From assembly GCF_029892445.1 (NCBI RefSeq), contig NZ_JARXVJ010000001.1, positions 248,001-312,000 on the forward strand: a stretch of DNA of 64,000 bases, written 5' to 3'. Made by a program: the position numbers and the translations under genes. Shown here in pieces: positions 50,964 to 58,819 of this stretch (positions are counted from its first letter, which is position 1; every line of letters starts with the position of its first letter). The stretch is from Chryseobacterium sp. H1D6B (lineage in GTDB: Bacteria; Bacteroidota; Bacteroidia; Flavobacteriales; Weeksellaceae). The notes under the pieces are model-generated. The model saw only the letters and a program-made list of their open reading frames with translations. It ran no database searches and had not been told where the DNA came from.

Positions 50964-53165
50964 TTAATACTTCTTAAGCTTATCTAAAATTTCTATGAAG
51001 TTATCTTCATCAGGAAAAGGAGTATTAAAGTTAAAAATCTTTCCTTCCGGGTCTATAATAATGAATCTTGGAATAGACTGGATTTTGTATTTATTCATAA
51101 ACTGTTCTGCATTTTGCAGCCAGTACTGCGGAATATTAGATGGTTTTGTTTTTAAATAGTTCAGCCATTTTGATTTATCCTGATCCAGGCTTATAGAAAT
51201 AAATTGAATATTACTGTAATATCTATACTGATGACTTCTGGTTTCAAATACAGGACGGATCTGTTTACACGGTCCGCACCAGCTTGCCCAAAAATCTACC
51301 ACAACATATTTCCCTCTGTATTTTGAGAACTTCTCTGATACTTCTTTATTATTTGAAAGGACAAGATCCGGAAATGAAGAGCCTTTTTGAGAGCTGTTGA
51401 TCTGCTCAATTTTAGAGAAAAGCAGCTGTTTATAATCTTTATTCTTAATGGTATTGATCTCAGCGGCAAAAAGGCTGTTTCTGGATGTACTGTCTGTTTC
51501 CAGCTCTATACTTTTCGCTAGATGTTTTGCCATCAGCTGGTCTTTGGCTTTACCTTCCTTCAGGGCATTGATCTTTACAAAAAGAATGCTGTCTGGATTG
51601 GAAAGCTGGTCTTTTTCAGTTAACATCTCATCAAGCTTATACTGAAGATAGCTGTCATTTTTACTTAAAAGCTGTGCGGGGTTTTGAATATTCCCATTCA
51701 GGTCGCTTAAAAATGATTTAGGAGGTGCAAACCTTGGGTCATTCCAAGAGGTCATTTTTCGGTAGGCATTGATTTCATTTAAATACTGAATCGCCAGCAG
51801 CTGTCTTCTATAGGTTTTATAGTCTTCTGAAAGTGCGTTGTTTTCCGGATCTGCAAAAACATCGAGTATTCTTTTGCTGGATTTCCAGTCGGACTGTGCA
51901 AGATCATAAAACTTCTGCGGATTGTCATTATAATTCTGCTCTTCCAAAGCGTACATAAATTCTCTTCCGAAATAGTTTTCTGTATTTTGATAATACAGAT
52001 CTGCTTTTCTATTTGAATTTACGGAAGATCTAAGATCCAAACTGTTACATTGAATAGTAAAATCAAACCAGTCGCCGCCTGCCATTACAAGATCAAGTTT
52101 TTTATTTCCAAATTCTAAAGTATATTCATCCAGCGGAAGATTTTCTGTGGTCGTCCAGTTAAAATAATTATTTTTCACAGCGGCGGCTCCTATTCTTTTA
52201 TGAAAATCTTTAGAATAAATTTTTACTGAATCTATCTTAAGGTCAGTCTGTAATTTTCCTTTAATTGATATTCCCGTCCCTTCGCTCTGATAAGGTTTTG
52301 GTTTCTCAAGCATATAAAATACTCCCGCCGCGGTTATCAGAAAAAGCGAAGAAAATACTATTTTCTTTTTATCCTTTAAAAAAGCATTTTTAAACCCTTT
52401 TCTGCTGTACCAAAAATATCCTGTTATTAAGAATACAACCATCCAGAATAAGCTCATATATTCCGAAAAAGAGATAAAATTGTTCAGGCTTTTAATATTG
52501 GGAGCATTCCAAAATATGTATAAAGAGCTGTACGGATTAAAGAAATAAGCTTCTTTTTGTACCAGTGAAGCAATATTAGATCCCAGCCCTAAAATTCCTA
52601 TAAGAAAAGACCATATAAATCCTTGGAAAGCAACAGAAATACATAATTGAAGTGCGGCTATTCCTAAAGTAAGCATACAGACCCTGACATAAGTTTTTAA
52701 GATCCACAGCGTATCAAAATCAAGTATTTTAGCAGGATTGGGATGTATATAATAATCGATTGAAGATAATAAAATGTTGAAAACAAAATAGGATGCAACA
52801 CATAAAAATCCCAGAAAGACCAGAGTAATATATTTTGAAAGATAAAGCTGAAACTTCCCGACAGGCTGAGTTTCCATAAGCTGCCAGCCGTTATTTTTAT
52901 GATCTGTCTGGGCAATTCTGTTCGCGGCAACGATAATAAACAGGAGCAGTATAAAAAAAACAAAATATTTAATGCTTTCCCCTCCAATTGATTCTTCAAA
53001 AATTGAATAACTCAGTTCTCCCTCTTTTACCAATTCTGATGAGAAAAGACCATTAAAAAAGCCCACTAAAGGAATCAGACCACCTAAAATAAGAGCAATA
53101 TAAATCAGCCCCAACCCTTTTATTTTCAGCCATTCTGTTCCGGCTGCAGTAATTAATTTATTCAT
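50964..53165 (-). CDS. ABC-2-type permease fused to a C-terminal thioredoxin (TlpA-like) domain
   Basis: A 733-residue fusion. Residues 1-290 resemble an ABC-2 permease of the lantibiotic/bacitracin-export class, with about six or seven membrane helices (GLIYIALILGGLIPLVGFFN first, segment LIYIALILGGLIPLVG). Residues about 300-580 are a soluble helical region with no recognised domain, partly resembling the DUF4369/alpha-helical spacer of TlpA proteins. Residues about 590-733 are a TlpA-type thioredoxin domain with VVDFWASWCGPCKQIRP (first active Cys at 630) and cis-proline in SIPRFIIIDPEG. The redox domain would face the periplasm. The ATPase gene is 11 bases upstream. Such fusions join export to disulfide chemistry, but no substrate is known. 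Confidence 0.85.
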   Translation of the reverse strand: MNKLITAAGTEWLKIKGLGLIYIALILGGLIPLVGFFNGLFSSELVKEGELSYSIFEESIGGESIKYFVFFILLLFIIVAANRIAQTDHKNNGWQLMETQPVGKFQLYLSKYITLVFLGFLCVASYFVFNILLSSIDYYIHPNPAKILDFDTLWILKTYVRVCMLTLGIAALQLCISVAFQGFIWSFLIGILGLGSNIASLVQKEAYFFNPYSSLYIFWNAPNIKSLNNFISFSEYMSLFWMVVFLITGYFWYSRKGFKNAFLKDKKKIVFSSLFLITAAGVFYMLEKPKPYQSEGTGISIKGKLQTDLKIDSVKIYSKDFHKRIGAAAVKNNYFNWTTTENLPLDEYTLEFGNKKLDLVMAGGDWFDFTIQCNSLDLRSSVNSNRKADLYYQNTENYFGREFMYALEEQNYNDNPQKFYDLAQSDWKSSKRILDVFADPENNALSEDYKTYRRQLLAIQYLNEINAYRKMTSWNDPRFAPPKSFLSDLNGNIQNPAQLLSKNDSYLQYKLDEMLTEKDQLSNPDSILFVKINALKEGKAKDQLMAKHLAKSIELETDSTSRNSLFAAEINTIKNKDYKQLLFSKIEQINSSQKGSSFPDLVLSNNKEVSEKFSKYRGKYVVVDFWASWCGPCKQIRPVFETRSHQYRYYSNIQFISISLDQDKSKWLNYLKTKPSNIPQYWLQNAEQFMNKYKIQSIPRFIIIDPEGKIFNFNTPFPDEDNFIEILDKLKKY

Positions 53166-53176
53166 GTTGTGTCTTT

Positions 53177-54079
53177 TTAATTTTTTGTAATTTCCATAAA
53201 CCAGTCTTCTAATCCGCCGCTGCTCTTGATTTCAAAAATCTCAGCATTATTCATTACCAGTTGCTTTACAAGTCCTGCAATATCTTCTTTTGATTCTACC
53301 GTAATTTCTAAAGCATTTTCATCTATCAGTCTGGAAGCATAATGCTCGGGAATTTCTTGTATAAAATGAGCAGCATTATTCATACTTATTTTAATATGAT
53401 TATATCTGTACAGCTCATTCAGGTCTTTTATACTTCCTGTAAATTTTATTTTACCGTGCGAAATAATAGCAAGATGGGTAATCATTTTTTCAATCTCCTG
53501 CAGCAGGTGGCTTGAGATAAATATGGTCACTCCTTCTTCTCTATTAAGTTTAATTAGAAGTTCACGTATTTCCATCATCCCATTAGGATCTAATCCATTT
53601 ACAGGTTCATCAAGAATCAGCAGTTCAGGTTTTCCCAGCAGTGTCATAGCTATAGCGAGCCTCTGTTTCATTCCCAGAGAATATCTTTTCATCTTCATAT
53701 TTCTGCTTTCCCACAAATCTACAAGATGCAGTACCCTTTCGCATTCTGATTCTGGAAGATTTCTGAGCCTGGAAATGACAAGCAGATTATCCCAGCCTGA
53801 TAAATGGTCATAAAAAGCGGCGGAATCAATGAGGCTTCCAATTTTATTAAACCCTTCCGGATAAAGGCCTGACAAATTTTGACCAAAAATCTTCACTGTG
53901 TTACTGTCATCAGGGATACTTCCTATAAGAAGTTTCATCGTGGTAGATTTTCCAGCACCGTTTGCGCCCAGAAAACCAAAAATACTCCCCTTTGGAACTG
54001 AAAGATCAATGTTTTTAAGAACCGGCTTATGTTTGGAAAATTCAAAATTCAAATTCCGGATATCAATTATATTCTCCAT
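53177..54079 (-). CDS. ABC transporter ATP-binding protein (BcrA/NatA-like export class)
   Basis: A 300-residue cytoplasmic ATPase of an ABC exporter. Walker A is FGFLGANGAGKSTTMKLL (about 36-53), the Q-loop region is FNKIGSLIDSAAFYDHLSG, the signature RYSLGMKQRLAIAM, Walker B LLILDEPVNGLDPNG and the H-loop IFISSHLLQE. The first domain is followed by about 80 residues typical of drug- and bacteriocin-immunity ATPases (MNNAAHFIQEIPEHYA). It drives the adjacent permease-thioredoxin fusion. It is not GldA: the N-terminus and C-terminal extension differ, although it lies between gldB and gldC. Confidence 0.92.
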   Translation of the reverse strand: MENIIDIRNLNFEFSKHKPVLKNIDLSVPKGSIFGFLGANGAGKSTTMKLLIGSIPDDSNTVKIFGQNLSGLYPEGFNKIGSLIDSAAFYDHLSGWDNLLVISRLRNLPESECERVLHLVDLWESRNMKMKRYSLGMKQRLAIAMTLLGKPELLILDEPVNGLDPNGMMEIRELLIKLNREEGVTIFISSHLLQEIEKMITHLAIISHGKIKFTGSIKDLNELYRYNHIKISMNNAAHFIQEIPEHYASRLIDENALEITVESKEDIAGLVKQLVMNNAEIFEIKSSGGLEDWFMEITKN

Positions 54080-54164
54080 AATGTGTTTGCTATTTAAAGC
54101 AAATATATAAAATAAATAGTATTATGCAATACAAAGTAGCTTGTTTTTCATATCATAAAAAAAA

Positions 54165-54187
54165 ACCTTCAGAAAAATTCTGAAGGT
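54165..54187 (-). terminator. Rho-independent terminator of gldB
   Basis: ACCTTCAGAA (54165-54174) and TTCTGAAGGT (54178-54187) form a 10-bp stem with an AAA loop. A long A-run on the left gives the U-tract on the minus strand. Confidence 0.9.
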
Positions 54188-54209
54188 CTACTTATTTATT
54201 ATGTTTTTA

Positions 54210-55190
54210 TTAAAGTTTAGGTTTGTACCCTGATTCATTGAAAATTTTGGTTGTATCCATTTTAAGGAAATCAGCCAGTTTAGTATCAGGTTTCTGTTTA
54301 AAATATTCTTTACAGATCTGCCATCCTGTAAAAATTCCGATCTGAGGTGAAGATTCGTTGTCAATTTCAGTATAGAATTTAGAAAACGGTCCCGGCGAAA
54401 TAAACCGTTCCTGCAGTCTATGGTCATCTCCGAAAATCAGATTGTTTTCTACGAAATAATTCCAGACATTGGCCTCATTACCCACTGCCCAGTCGTATTG
54501 TTTTTTTGTATAGTTCATTTTAAGATAATCTGGGAAATTTGGTAAAAAGGCATCCTGAAGAATCATAATTTTACCGTTAAGAACCAATTGGTCTATAAAT
54601 TTCTGATGATCTGAAGATTCTGTCACTATGTTTTCTGCAAAGATCTGTGATACTTTTGGGACTATATTCTGCGGATTCATCGATTTTTGAAAATACAATT
54701 CTAATCCTCTATAATTAGCGTTTCCATCTCCCATAAATCCTGTAATATCTATGAACAGAAGATTTCCTTTTGAATCATAAAATATGGGATCCTGAACCAT
54801 CTGCAGTGCTGATGAAAAAAGATATACTTTCGGACTCTTGAACTGAGGGAAATAATATTTTATATGAGAGAACAGCTCCTGAAGTTCTTTTTGAAGCTTT
54901 TTCTGGTCGATTTTTGATACTGCTTCTTTATAAATTTTTATTTCTTCAGCATCTGTTCTTCTTTTCACAAAATCTTCATCGCTCACTGTTCCCTGAAACC
55001 AAGGAAACTGAGCTTTAAACTTCTCCAATGGAACGTTTTGATCATAGAACTCTTTGGAAATGTCTGTGACCGCCAATTTTTCTGCAGGGCTTTTTACTTC
55101 TACATTCCATTGGTTCTGGGATTCTTTTTTGCATGAAGCAAGACTCGCTGCTAAAATGAAAGAAACTGTTATAATTCTAAAAATCTTCAT
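54210..55190 (-). CDS. gldB: Gliding motility lipoprotein GldB
   Basis: A 326-residue lipoprotein required for flavobacterial gliding and, in some species, chitin utilisation. The lipoprotein signal ends at SLASC (Cys20). GldB-type segments are EKFKAQFPWFQGTVSDEDF (core QFPWFQGTVSDE), NLLFIDITGFMGDGNANYRG (core DITGFMGDGNANYRG) and SPGPFSKFYTEIDNESSPQIG (core NESSPQIGIFTGWQI). Localisation is the outer leaflet of a membrane. A strong terminator lies right after it, so it is transcribed apart from the ABC exporter and gldC that follow. Confidence 0.93.
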   Translation of the reverse strand: MKIFRIITVSFILAASLASCKKESQNQWNVEVKSPAEKLAVTDISKEFYDQNVPLEKFKAQFPWFQGTVSDEDFVKRRTDAEEIKIYKEAVSKIDQKKLQKELQELFSHIKYYFPQFKSPKVYLFSSALQMVQDPIFYDSKGNLLFIDITGFMGDGNANYRGLELYFQKSMNPQNIVPKVSQIFAENIVTESSDHQKFIDQLVLNGKIMILQDAFLPNFPDYLKMNYTKKQYDWAVGNEANVWNYFVENNLIFGDDHRLQERFISPGPFSKFYTEIDNESSPQIGIFTGWQICKEYFKQKPDTKLADFLKMDTTKIFNESGYKPKL

Positions 55191-55243
55191 TATTTTTACA
55201 TGAAATTTAAGTCAACAAAAATAACGATTAAAAACACAATTTA

Positions 55244-55885
55244 ATGATGAAAAAGAAAATATTTATAATGCTCGGTTTCGTCACGGCACTTCCTTTTTTT
55301 CAGAGTCAAAAGCTGAATTTCAAGGATAAAAACCTAGAAAAAGCAGTGTTAGAAAATTTTGACCTTAACAAAAACGGATCTCTCGAGCAGCTGGAAGCCG
55401 ATATGATTACGAACCTTTTTTTAGTTCAAAAAGGTATTGCTTCAACAGATGATCTAAGTTTCTTCAAAAATGCTAAAATGATTGTTCTGGATGATAATAC
55501 AATTCCGAATGCTTTTGTAAAAAATCTTCCTAATCTTCAGCTTTTTTCATGCACCGGCTGTAAAATATCTATTTTTAAAGCTGAAAATCTCAACACTTTG
55601 GCATCATTGTATCTCGATAATAATCTTATTGAAAATATTTCGTTGAAAGACCTTCCAAGGATTGACCAATTAACTTTATCTTTAAATAAATTAAAATCGA
55701 TTGACTTAATTCCACTTAAGAATTTAAGAAAATTAAATCTTGAACACAATCAAATTCAAAAGCTGGATATCTCTGGAAATCCGCAGCTTCAGACCTTAAA
55801 TTTAGGAGGAAATAAAATAAAAGAATCAGATATAAAAAAAGGATCTGCAGCTGGTCTTACTATTTTCGGAACTGCACAGGAATAA
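55244..55885 (+). CDS. Exported leucine-rich-repeat protein
   Basis: A 213-residue protein with a signal peptide (about residues 1-20, ending FFQSQ). From about residue 85 onward there are five or six leucine-rich repeats of the internalin/LRR type (LASLYLDNNLIENISLKD; LKSIDLIPLKNLRKLNLEHN; NPQLQTLNLGGNKI, consensus LxxLxLxxNxL). The part before them (residues 25-60) has EKAVLENFDLNKNGSLEQLE, which looks like an EF-hand-like DxNxNG loop. LRR domains bind proteins. The partner is unknown. It is divergent from gldB and 17 bases upstream of a GNAT gene. Confidence 0.85.
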   Translation: MMKKKIFIMLGFVTALPFFQSQKLNFKDKNLEKAVLENFDLNKNGSLEQLEADMITNLFLVQKGIASTDDLSFFKNAKMIVLDDNTIPNAFVKNLPNLQLFSCTGCKISIFKAENLNTLASLYLDNNLIENISLKDLPRIDQLTLSLNKLKSIDLIPLKNLRKLNLEHNQIQKLDISGNPQLQTLNLGGNKIKESDIKKGSAAGLTIFGTAQE

Positions 55886-55902
55886 TTAATTAACCGCAAA
55901 TA

Positions 55903-56421
55903 ATGATAGAAACGAAAAGATTAATATTAAGAAAAATCCTCAATACTGATGCCGAGAGGCTGTTTCTTCTCGACTCTAATCCTGAAGTCATGAAGTATGT
56001 CGGCGTTCCTGTGTTAAATGAAATAAAAGAATCTGAAAAGAGTATTAAAATGATCCAGCAGCAGTATATTGTCAACGGAGTAGGAAGACTGGCCGTTATT
56101 GAAAAGGAGAGCAATTTACTGATCGGCTGGAGCGGTTTAAAACTTCTTACTGAAGAGATAAACGGTTATAATAATGTCTACGAACTAGGCTACCGTTTTC
56201 TTCCTGAATCTTGGGGGAAAGGATATGCTGTAGAGGCGGCGGAAGCTTCTTTAGAATATGGTTTTAACGTATTAAAAGCAGATACAATCTATGCTAATGC
56301 CCATTCTGAAAATGGAGCCTCAAACCATATTTTGAAAAAGATAGGCTTTGAAAAAACTGGAGAGTTTACTGAACCGGACGGATTATGTTTCTGGTATGAA
56401 TTAAAAAAAAAATATCTCTAA
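55903..56421 (+). CDS. GNAT acetyltransferase, RimJ/RimL-like
   Basis: A 172-residue N-acetyltransferase of the ribosomal-protein-acetylase type. The N-terminal ETKRLILRKILNTDAERLFLL (core ETKRLILRKILNTDAE) is characteristic. The acetyl-CoA loop is FLPESWGKGYAVEAAEASLEYG (core SWGKGYAVEAAEA, about 95-107). Near the C-terminus ANAHSENGASNHILKKIGFEK (core SENGASNHILKKIGFEK) matches the family's N-x-x-S-x-x-x-L-E-K-x-G-F. The acceptor is unknown. It ends before a fragment of another GNAT gene and then nadE. Confidence 0.9.
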   Translation: MIETKRLILRKILNTDAERLFLLDSNPEVMKYVGVPVLNEIKESEKSIKMIQQQYIVNGVGRLAVIEKESNLLIGWSGLKLLTEEINGYNNVYELGYRFLPESWGKGYAVEAAEASLEYGFNVLKADTIYANAHSENGASNHILKKIGFEKTGEFTEPDGLCFWYELKKKYL

Positions 56422-56449
56422 AACTAATGATTATACTGTTGCTGAAAAC

Positions 56450-56583
56450 TAGATTTTCAATTTGTGATTATTATAGGCGATGAAAATTACGGCCCTAAGT
56501 TTGGATACAAAAAATCCAGTAAATTTGGAATTTCTTTTCCACCTGAAGTTCCTGAAGAAAACGGAACGGCTAAGATCTGGTAA
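56450..56583 (+). pseudogene. C-terminal fragment of a second GNAT acetyltransferase
   Basis: The frame reads FVIIIGDENYGPKFGYKKSS and then FGISFPPEVPEENGTAKIW, ending at a TAA. This matches the last third of YhbS-like acetyltransferases (pattern GxxxYxxxFGF...PFEVPEE). Upstream, stops in this frame remove the acetyl-CoA-binding part, so it is a remnant. It fills the otherwise empty 238 bases before nadE. Confidence 0.65.
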
Positions 56584-56659
56584 AAGAAAACTTAAAAATA
56601 TAAAAAGGATGGTAAAAATATCCTAAAGAATTTGGAATAGACTAAAAAATAAATAAACA

Positions 56660-57454
56660 ATGCAGACACAGAAAGTAATAGATCATATTGTAAACTGGCT
56701 GAAAGAATACGCTGTAAAAGCAAATGTAAACGGTTATGTAATCGGAGTTTCAGGAGGAGTAGATTCTGGAGTAGTTTCTACATTAGCAGCGATGACAGGA
56801 ATGAAAACACTGTTAATCGAAATGCCGATCCGCCAGAAAGAAGACCAAGTAAACCGTGCCTGGGAACATATGAATGATCTAAAATCAAAATTCTCTAACG
56901 TAGAAGTGATGTCGGTAAATCTCACTCCTGCTTTTGAAGAGCTGTATAAAACTTTCGATGTAAAGGAAGACCTGTTTCCAAACGAAAAGTTAGCTTTTGC
57001 AAATACCAGAGCACGTTTAAGAATGCTTACATTATATTATTACGGGCAGATCAACAGTTTATTAGTGTGCGGGACAGGAAATAAAGTAGAAGATTTTGGT
57101 ATTGGTTTTTATACAAAATACGGTGACGGAGGCGTTGACGTCTCTCCTATCGCCGATCTTTATAAAACTGAAGTTTATAAGCTTGCAACGGCATTAAATC
57201 TAGTAAAAAATATTCAGGAAGCGATTCCTACAGACGGGCTCTGGGATGCCGAAAGGACGGATGAACAGCAGATCGGTGCTACATACCCTGAATTAGAAAA
57301 AATTCAGAAAGAATACGGAACTAAAACAGCAGATGACTACGAAGGCCGTGATAAAGAAGTATTCTTAATTTTCGAAAGAATGCATAAAGCAGCCCAGCAT
57401 AAAATAAACCCTATTCCGGTATGCGACATCCCTGAGGAATGGAGAAATGATTAA
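56660..57454 (+). CDS. nadE: NAD+ synthase (ammonia-dependent)
   Basis: Converts deamido-NAD to NAD using ammonia and ATP, the last step of NAD synthesis. The 264-residue length lacks a glutaminase domain, so it is the NH3-dependent form. The PP-loop is YVIGVSGGVDSGVVSTLAAM (core VSGGVDSGVV, about 31-40). Other motifs are NTRARLRMLTLYYYGQ and GTGNKVEDFGIGFYTKYGDGGVDVSPIADLYKTEV (core GTGNKVEDFGIGFYTKYGDG), which contact deamido-NAD. The barnase-like gene starts 5 bases after the stop, so those genes share a transcript. In F. johnsoniae nadE is also linked to gliding genes. Confidence 0.95.
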   Translation: MQTQKVIDHIVNWLKEYAVKANVNGYVIGVSGGVDSGVVSTLAAMTGMKTLLIEMPIRQKEDQVNRAWEHMNDLKSKFSNVEVMSVNLTPAFEELYKTFDVKEDLFPNEKLAFANTRARLRMLTLYYYGQINSLLVCGTGNKVEDFGIGFYTKYGDGGVDVSPIADLYKTEVYKLATALNLVKNIQEAIPTDGLWDAERTDEQQIGATYPELEKIQKEYGTKTADDYEGRDKEVFLIFERMHKAAQHKINPIPVCDIPEEWRND

Positions 57455-57459
57455 TAATT

Positions 57460-57978
57460 ATGAATAATAAACTAAGACTTTTCGGTTTTGCCTTCACAGG
57501 ACTTTTCTTTGGAATGTTCGTCATGTACCTTTTCAACCATTATACAATTGAAAAGAAAGGCAATACAGAAACTCCAAAAACTGAGAAGGTAAGCTATGGG
57601 AGCACATCAGATACATCTCAAGATACCCCAATATCCCAGTCAGACCAGCAGTCTATTGATCAGTTAACGGATGAGAAAACAGTCATTAGATATGTGAAAC
57701 AAAATCACAAACTTCCTGATTATTACATCACCAAAAACGAAGCAAGAAAGCAAGGCTGGAATCCTTCACAGGGAAATCTCTGCGATGTTTTACCTGGGAG
57801 AGCAATCGGCGGCGACAAATTCAATAACAGAGAAGGAAATCTTCCTCAAGGTGAAAAATATTTTGAAGCAGATGTGAATTATCACTGTAAAAACCGAAAT
57901 GCAGACCGTATTATCTTCACCCGAAGCGGCGATGTTTATCTTACTAAAAACCATTATAAAAGTTTTGAAAAGCAGTAA
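57460..57978 (+). CDS. Barnase-like guanyl-specific ribonuclease with membrane anchor
   Basis: A 172-residue ribonuclease. Residues 6-25 form one membrane helix or uncleaved signal (FGFAFTGLFFGMFVMYLF). A Ser/Thr/Gln-rich linker leads to a barnase-type domain at about 65-172. Barnase residues are all in place: general base Glu136 (FEADVNY), Arg150 (NADRIIFTRSG) and general acid His165 (TKNHYKSF). The N-terminal segment KLPDYYITKNEARKQGW also matches barnase. The domain would face the periplasm or exterior. A barstar-like gene 414 bases further on supplies the presumed inhibitor. Between them lies a GIY-YIG nuclease cassette, probably a later insertion. Confidence 0.93.
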   Translation: MNNKLRLFGFAFTGLFFGMFVMYLFNHYTIEKKGNTETPKTEKVSYGSTSDTSQDTPISQSDQQSIDQLTDEKTVIRYVKQNHKLPDYYITKNEARKQGWNPSQGNLCDVLPGRAIGGDKFNNREGNLPQGEKYFEADVNYHCKNRNADRIIFTRSGDVYLTKNHYKSFEKQ

Positions 57979-57987
57979 TAAAAGCTT

Positions 57988-58371
57988 GTCATTGCGAGGA
58001 GCGAAGCGACAAAGCAATCTTTATCAATAAATGAAACCCGGCTTTATCTATATAATGACCAATAAGAAGAATACTACTCTTTATACGGGAGTAACATCAA
58101 ACTTATTCAAAAGAGTTCAAGAACATAAAGAAAAATTTCATCAACAAAGCTTTACATCAAGATATAATCTTAAAAAACTAGTATATTGGGAATCTTTCCA
58201 TGAAATTGGAGATGCTATTTACCAGGAGAAACAAATAAAAGCAGATTCAAGACAAAAAAAATTAGATATTATTAATTCAATAAATCCTGAATGGGAAGAT
58301 TTAATAGACAATATAAAACATAGTACAGATGCATACTGAGATTGCATCGTCACTTAGTTCCTCGCAATGAC
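57988..58371. mobile_element. 384-bp GIY-YIG cassette bounded by 33-bp inverted repeats
   Basis: The left repeat (57988-58020) and the inverted right repeat (58339-58371) both begin GTCATTGCGAGGA and end GCAATCT when read from outside inward. They agree at 28 of 33 positions by eye. They hold nothing but the GIY-YIG gene: its ATG is 11 bases from the left repeat and its stop codon overlaps the right repeat by one base. The cassette interrupts the barnase/barstar pair. I see no clear target-site duplication. How it moves, if it does, is unknown. Confidence 0.75.
58031..58339 (+). CDS. Single-domain GIY-YIG endonuclease
   Basis: A 102-residue nuclease of the UPF0213/YhbQ-like single-domain type. 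The GIY and YIG motifs appear as IYIMTNKKNTTLYTGVT (Tyr7 and Tyr18-Gly20). The catalytic Arg is in LFKRVQEHK (Arg28), and the metal-binding Glu in DAIYQEKQIK (Glu66). The last part is basic and helical (DSRQKKLDIINSINPEWEDL). It lacks any DNA-binding extension. It is the only gene in the repeat-bounded cassette, and probably acts on that DNA or on structured RNA/DNA. Function is inferred from the fold only. Confidence 0.9.
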   Translation: MKPGFIYIMTNKKNTTLYTGVTSNLFKRVQEHKEKFHQQSFTSRYNLKKLVYWESFHEIGDAIYQEKQIKADSRQKKLDIINSINPEWEDLIDNIKHSTDAY

Positions 58372-58392
58372 ATAATAATTTAAATAAAAAAA

Positions 58393-58701
58393 ATGAAAAC
58401 AATATATATAGACTTTATCAACATAGGAGATTACGAAGATTTTTACACCCAGCTAAAAGAAAAGCTGACCCTTCCTGATTATTTTGGAGACAATTTAGAT
58501 GCTCTTTCAGATGTTATCTCTGGAGAACTGGAAATGCCCCTGCATATTGAATTTGTAAATATGAGTGTAGATCAGCTGGAAATTTTCGAAGATTTATTAG
58601 TGACTTTAGAAGATGCTGAAGAAGAAGTTGAAGGCTTCAGTTTTGCTTATTATCTGGAGCAGTATGAAGATGAGGAAGAGGCTGAAAATGAGGAAGAATA
58701 A
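58393..58701 (+). CDS. Barstar-family ribonuclease inhibitor
   Basis: A 102-residue cytoplasmic inhibitor. The barstar signature YFGDNLDALSDVISGELE (residues 30-47) corresponds to the YGNNLDALWDCLTG helix that plugs the barnase active site. The last third is strongly acidic (DAEEEVEGF and the Asp/Glu-rich tail), suited to a basic nuclease. It pairs with the barnase-like gene at 57460, whose product is exported. The inhibitor therefore probably protects the cytoplasm from misdirected enzyme or from neighbours' RNases. It begins 22 bases after the GIY-YIG cassette. Confidence 0.92.
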   Translation: MKTIYIDFINIGDYEDFYTQLKEKLTLPDYFGDNLDALSDVISGELEMPLHIEFVNMSVDQLEIFEDLLVTLEDAEEEVEGFSFAYYLEQYEDEEEAENEEE

Positions 58702-58819
58702 TTAAAGACACAAACTATAGTAATTTAATAAAATATCATTCTCTTTTTTAGGTTATTTTACAAATAAAAGATTAATCTTTGCAATATTGCAATCATTAAT
58801 CTAATTGTAAAACTAAACC

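Noticed and set aside
53177-54079. The ABC ATPase as GldA because it lies between gliding genes
   Set aside because: Its N-terminus, C-terminal extension and permease partner are of the bacteriocin-immunity export type; no GldF/GldG-like genes are present.
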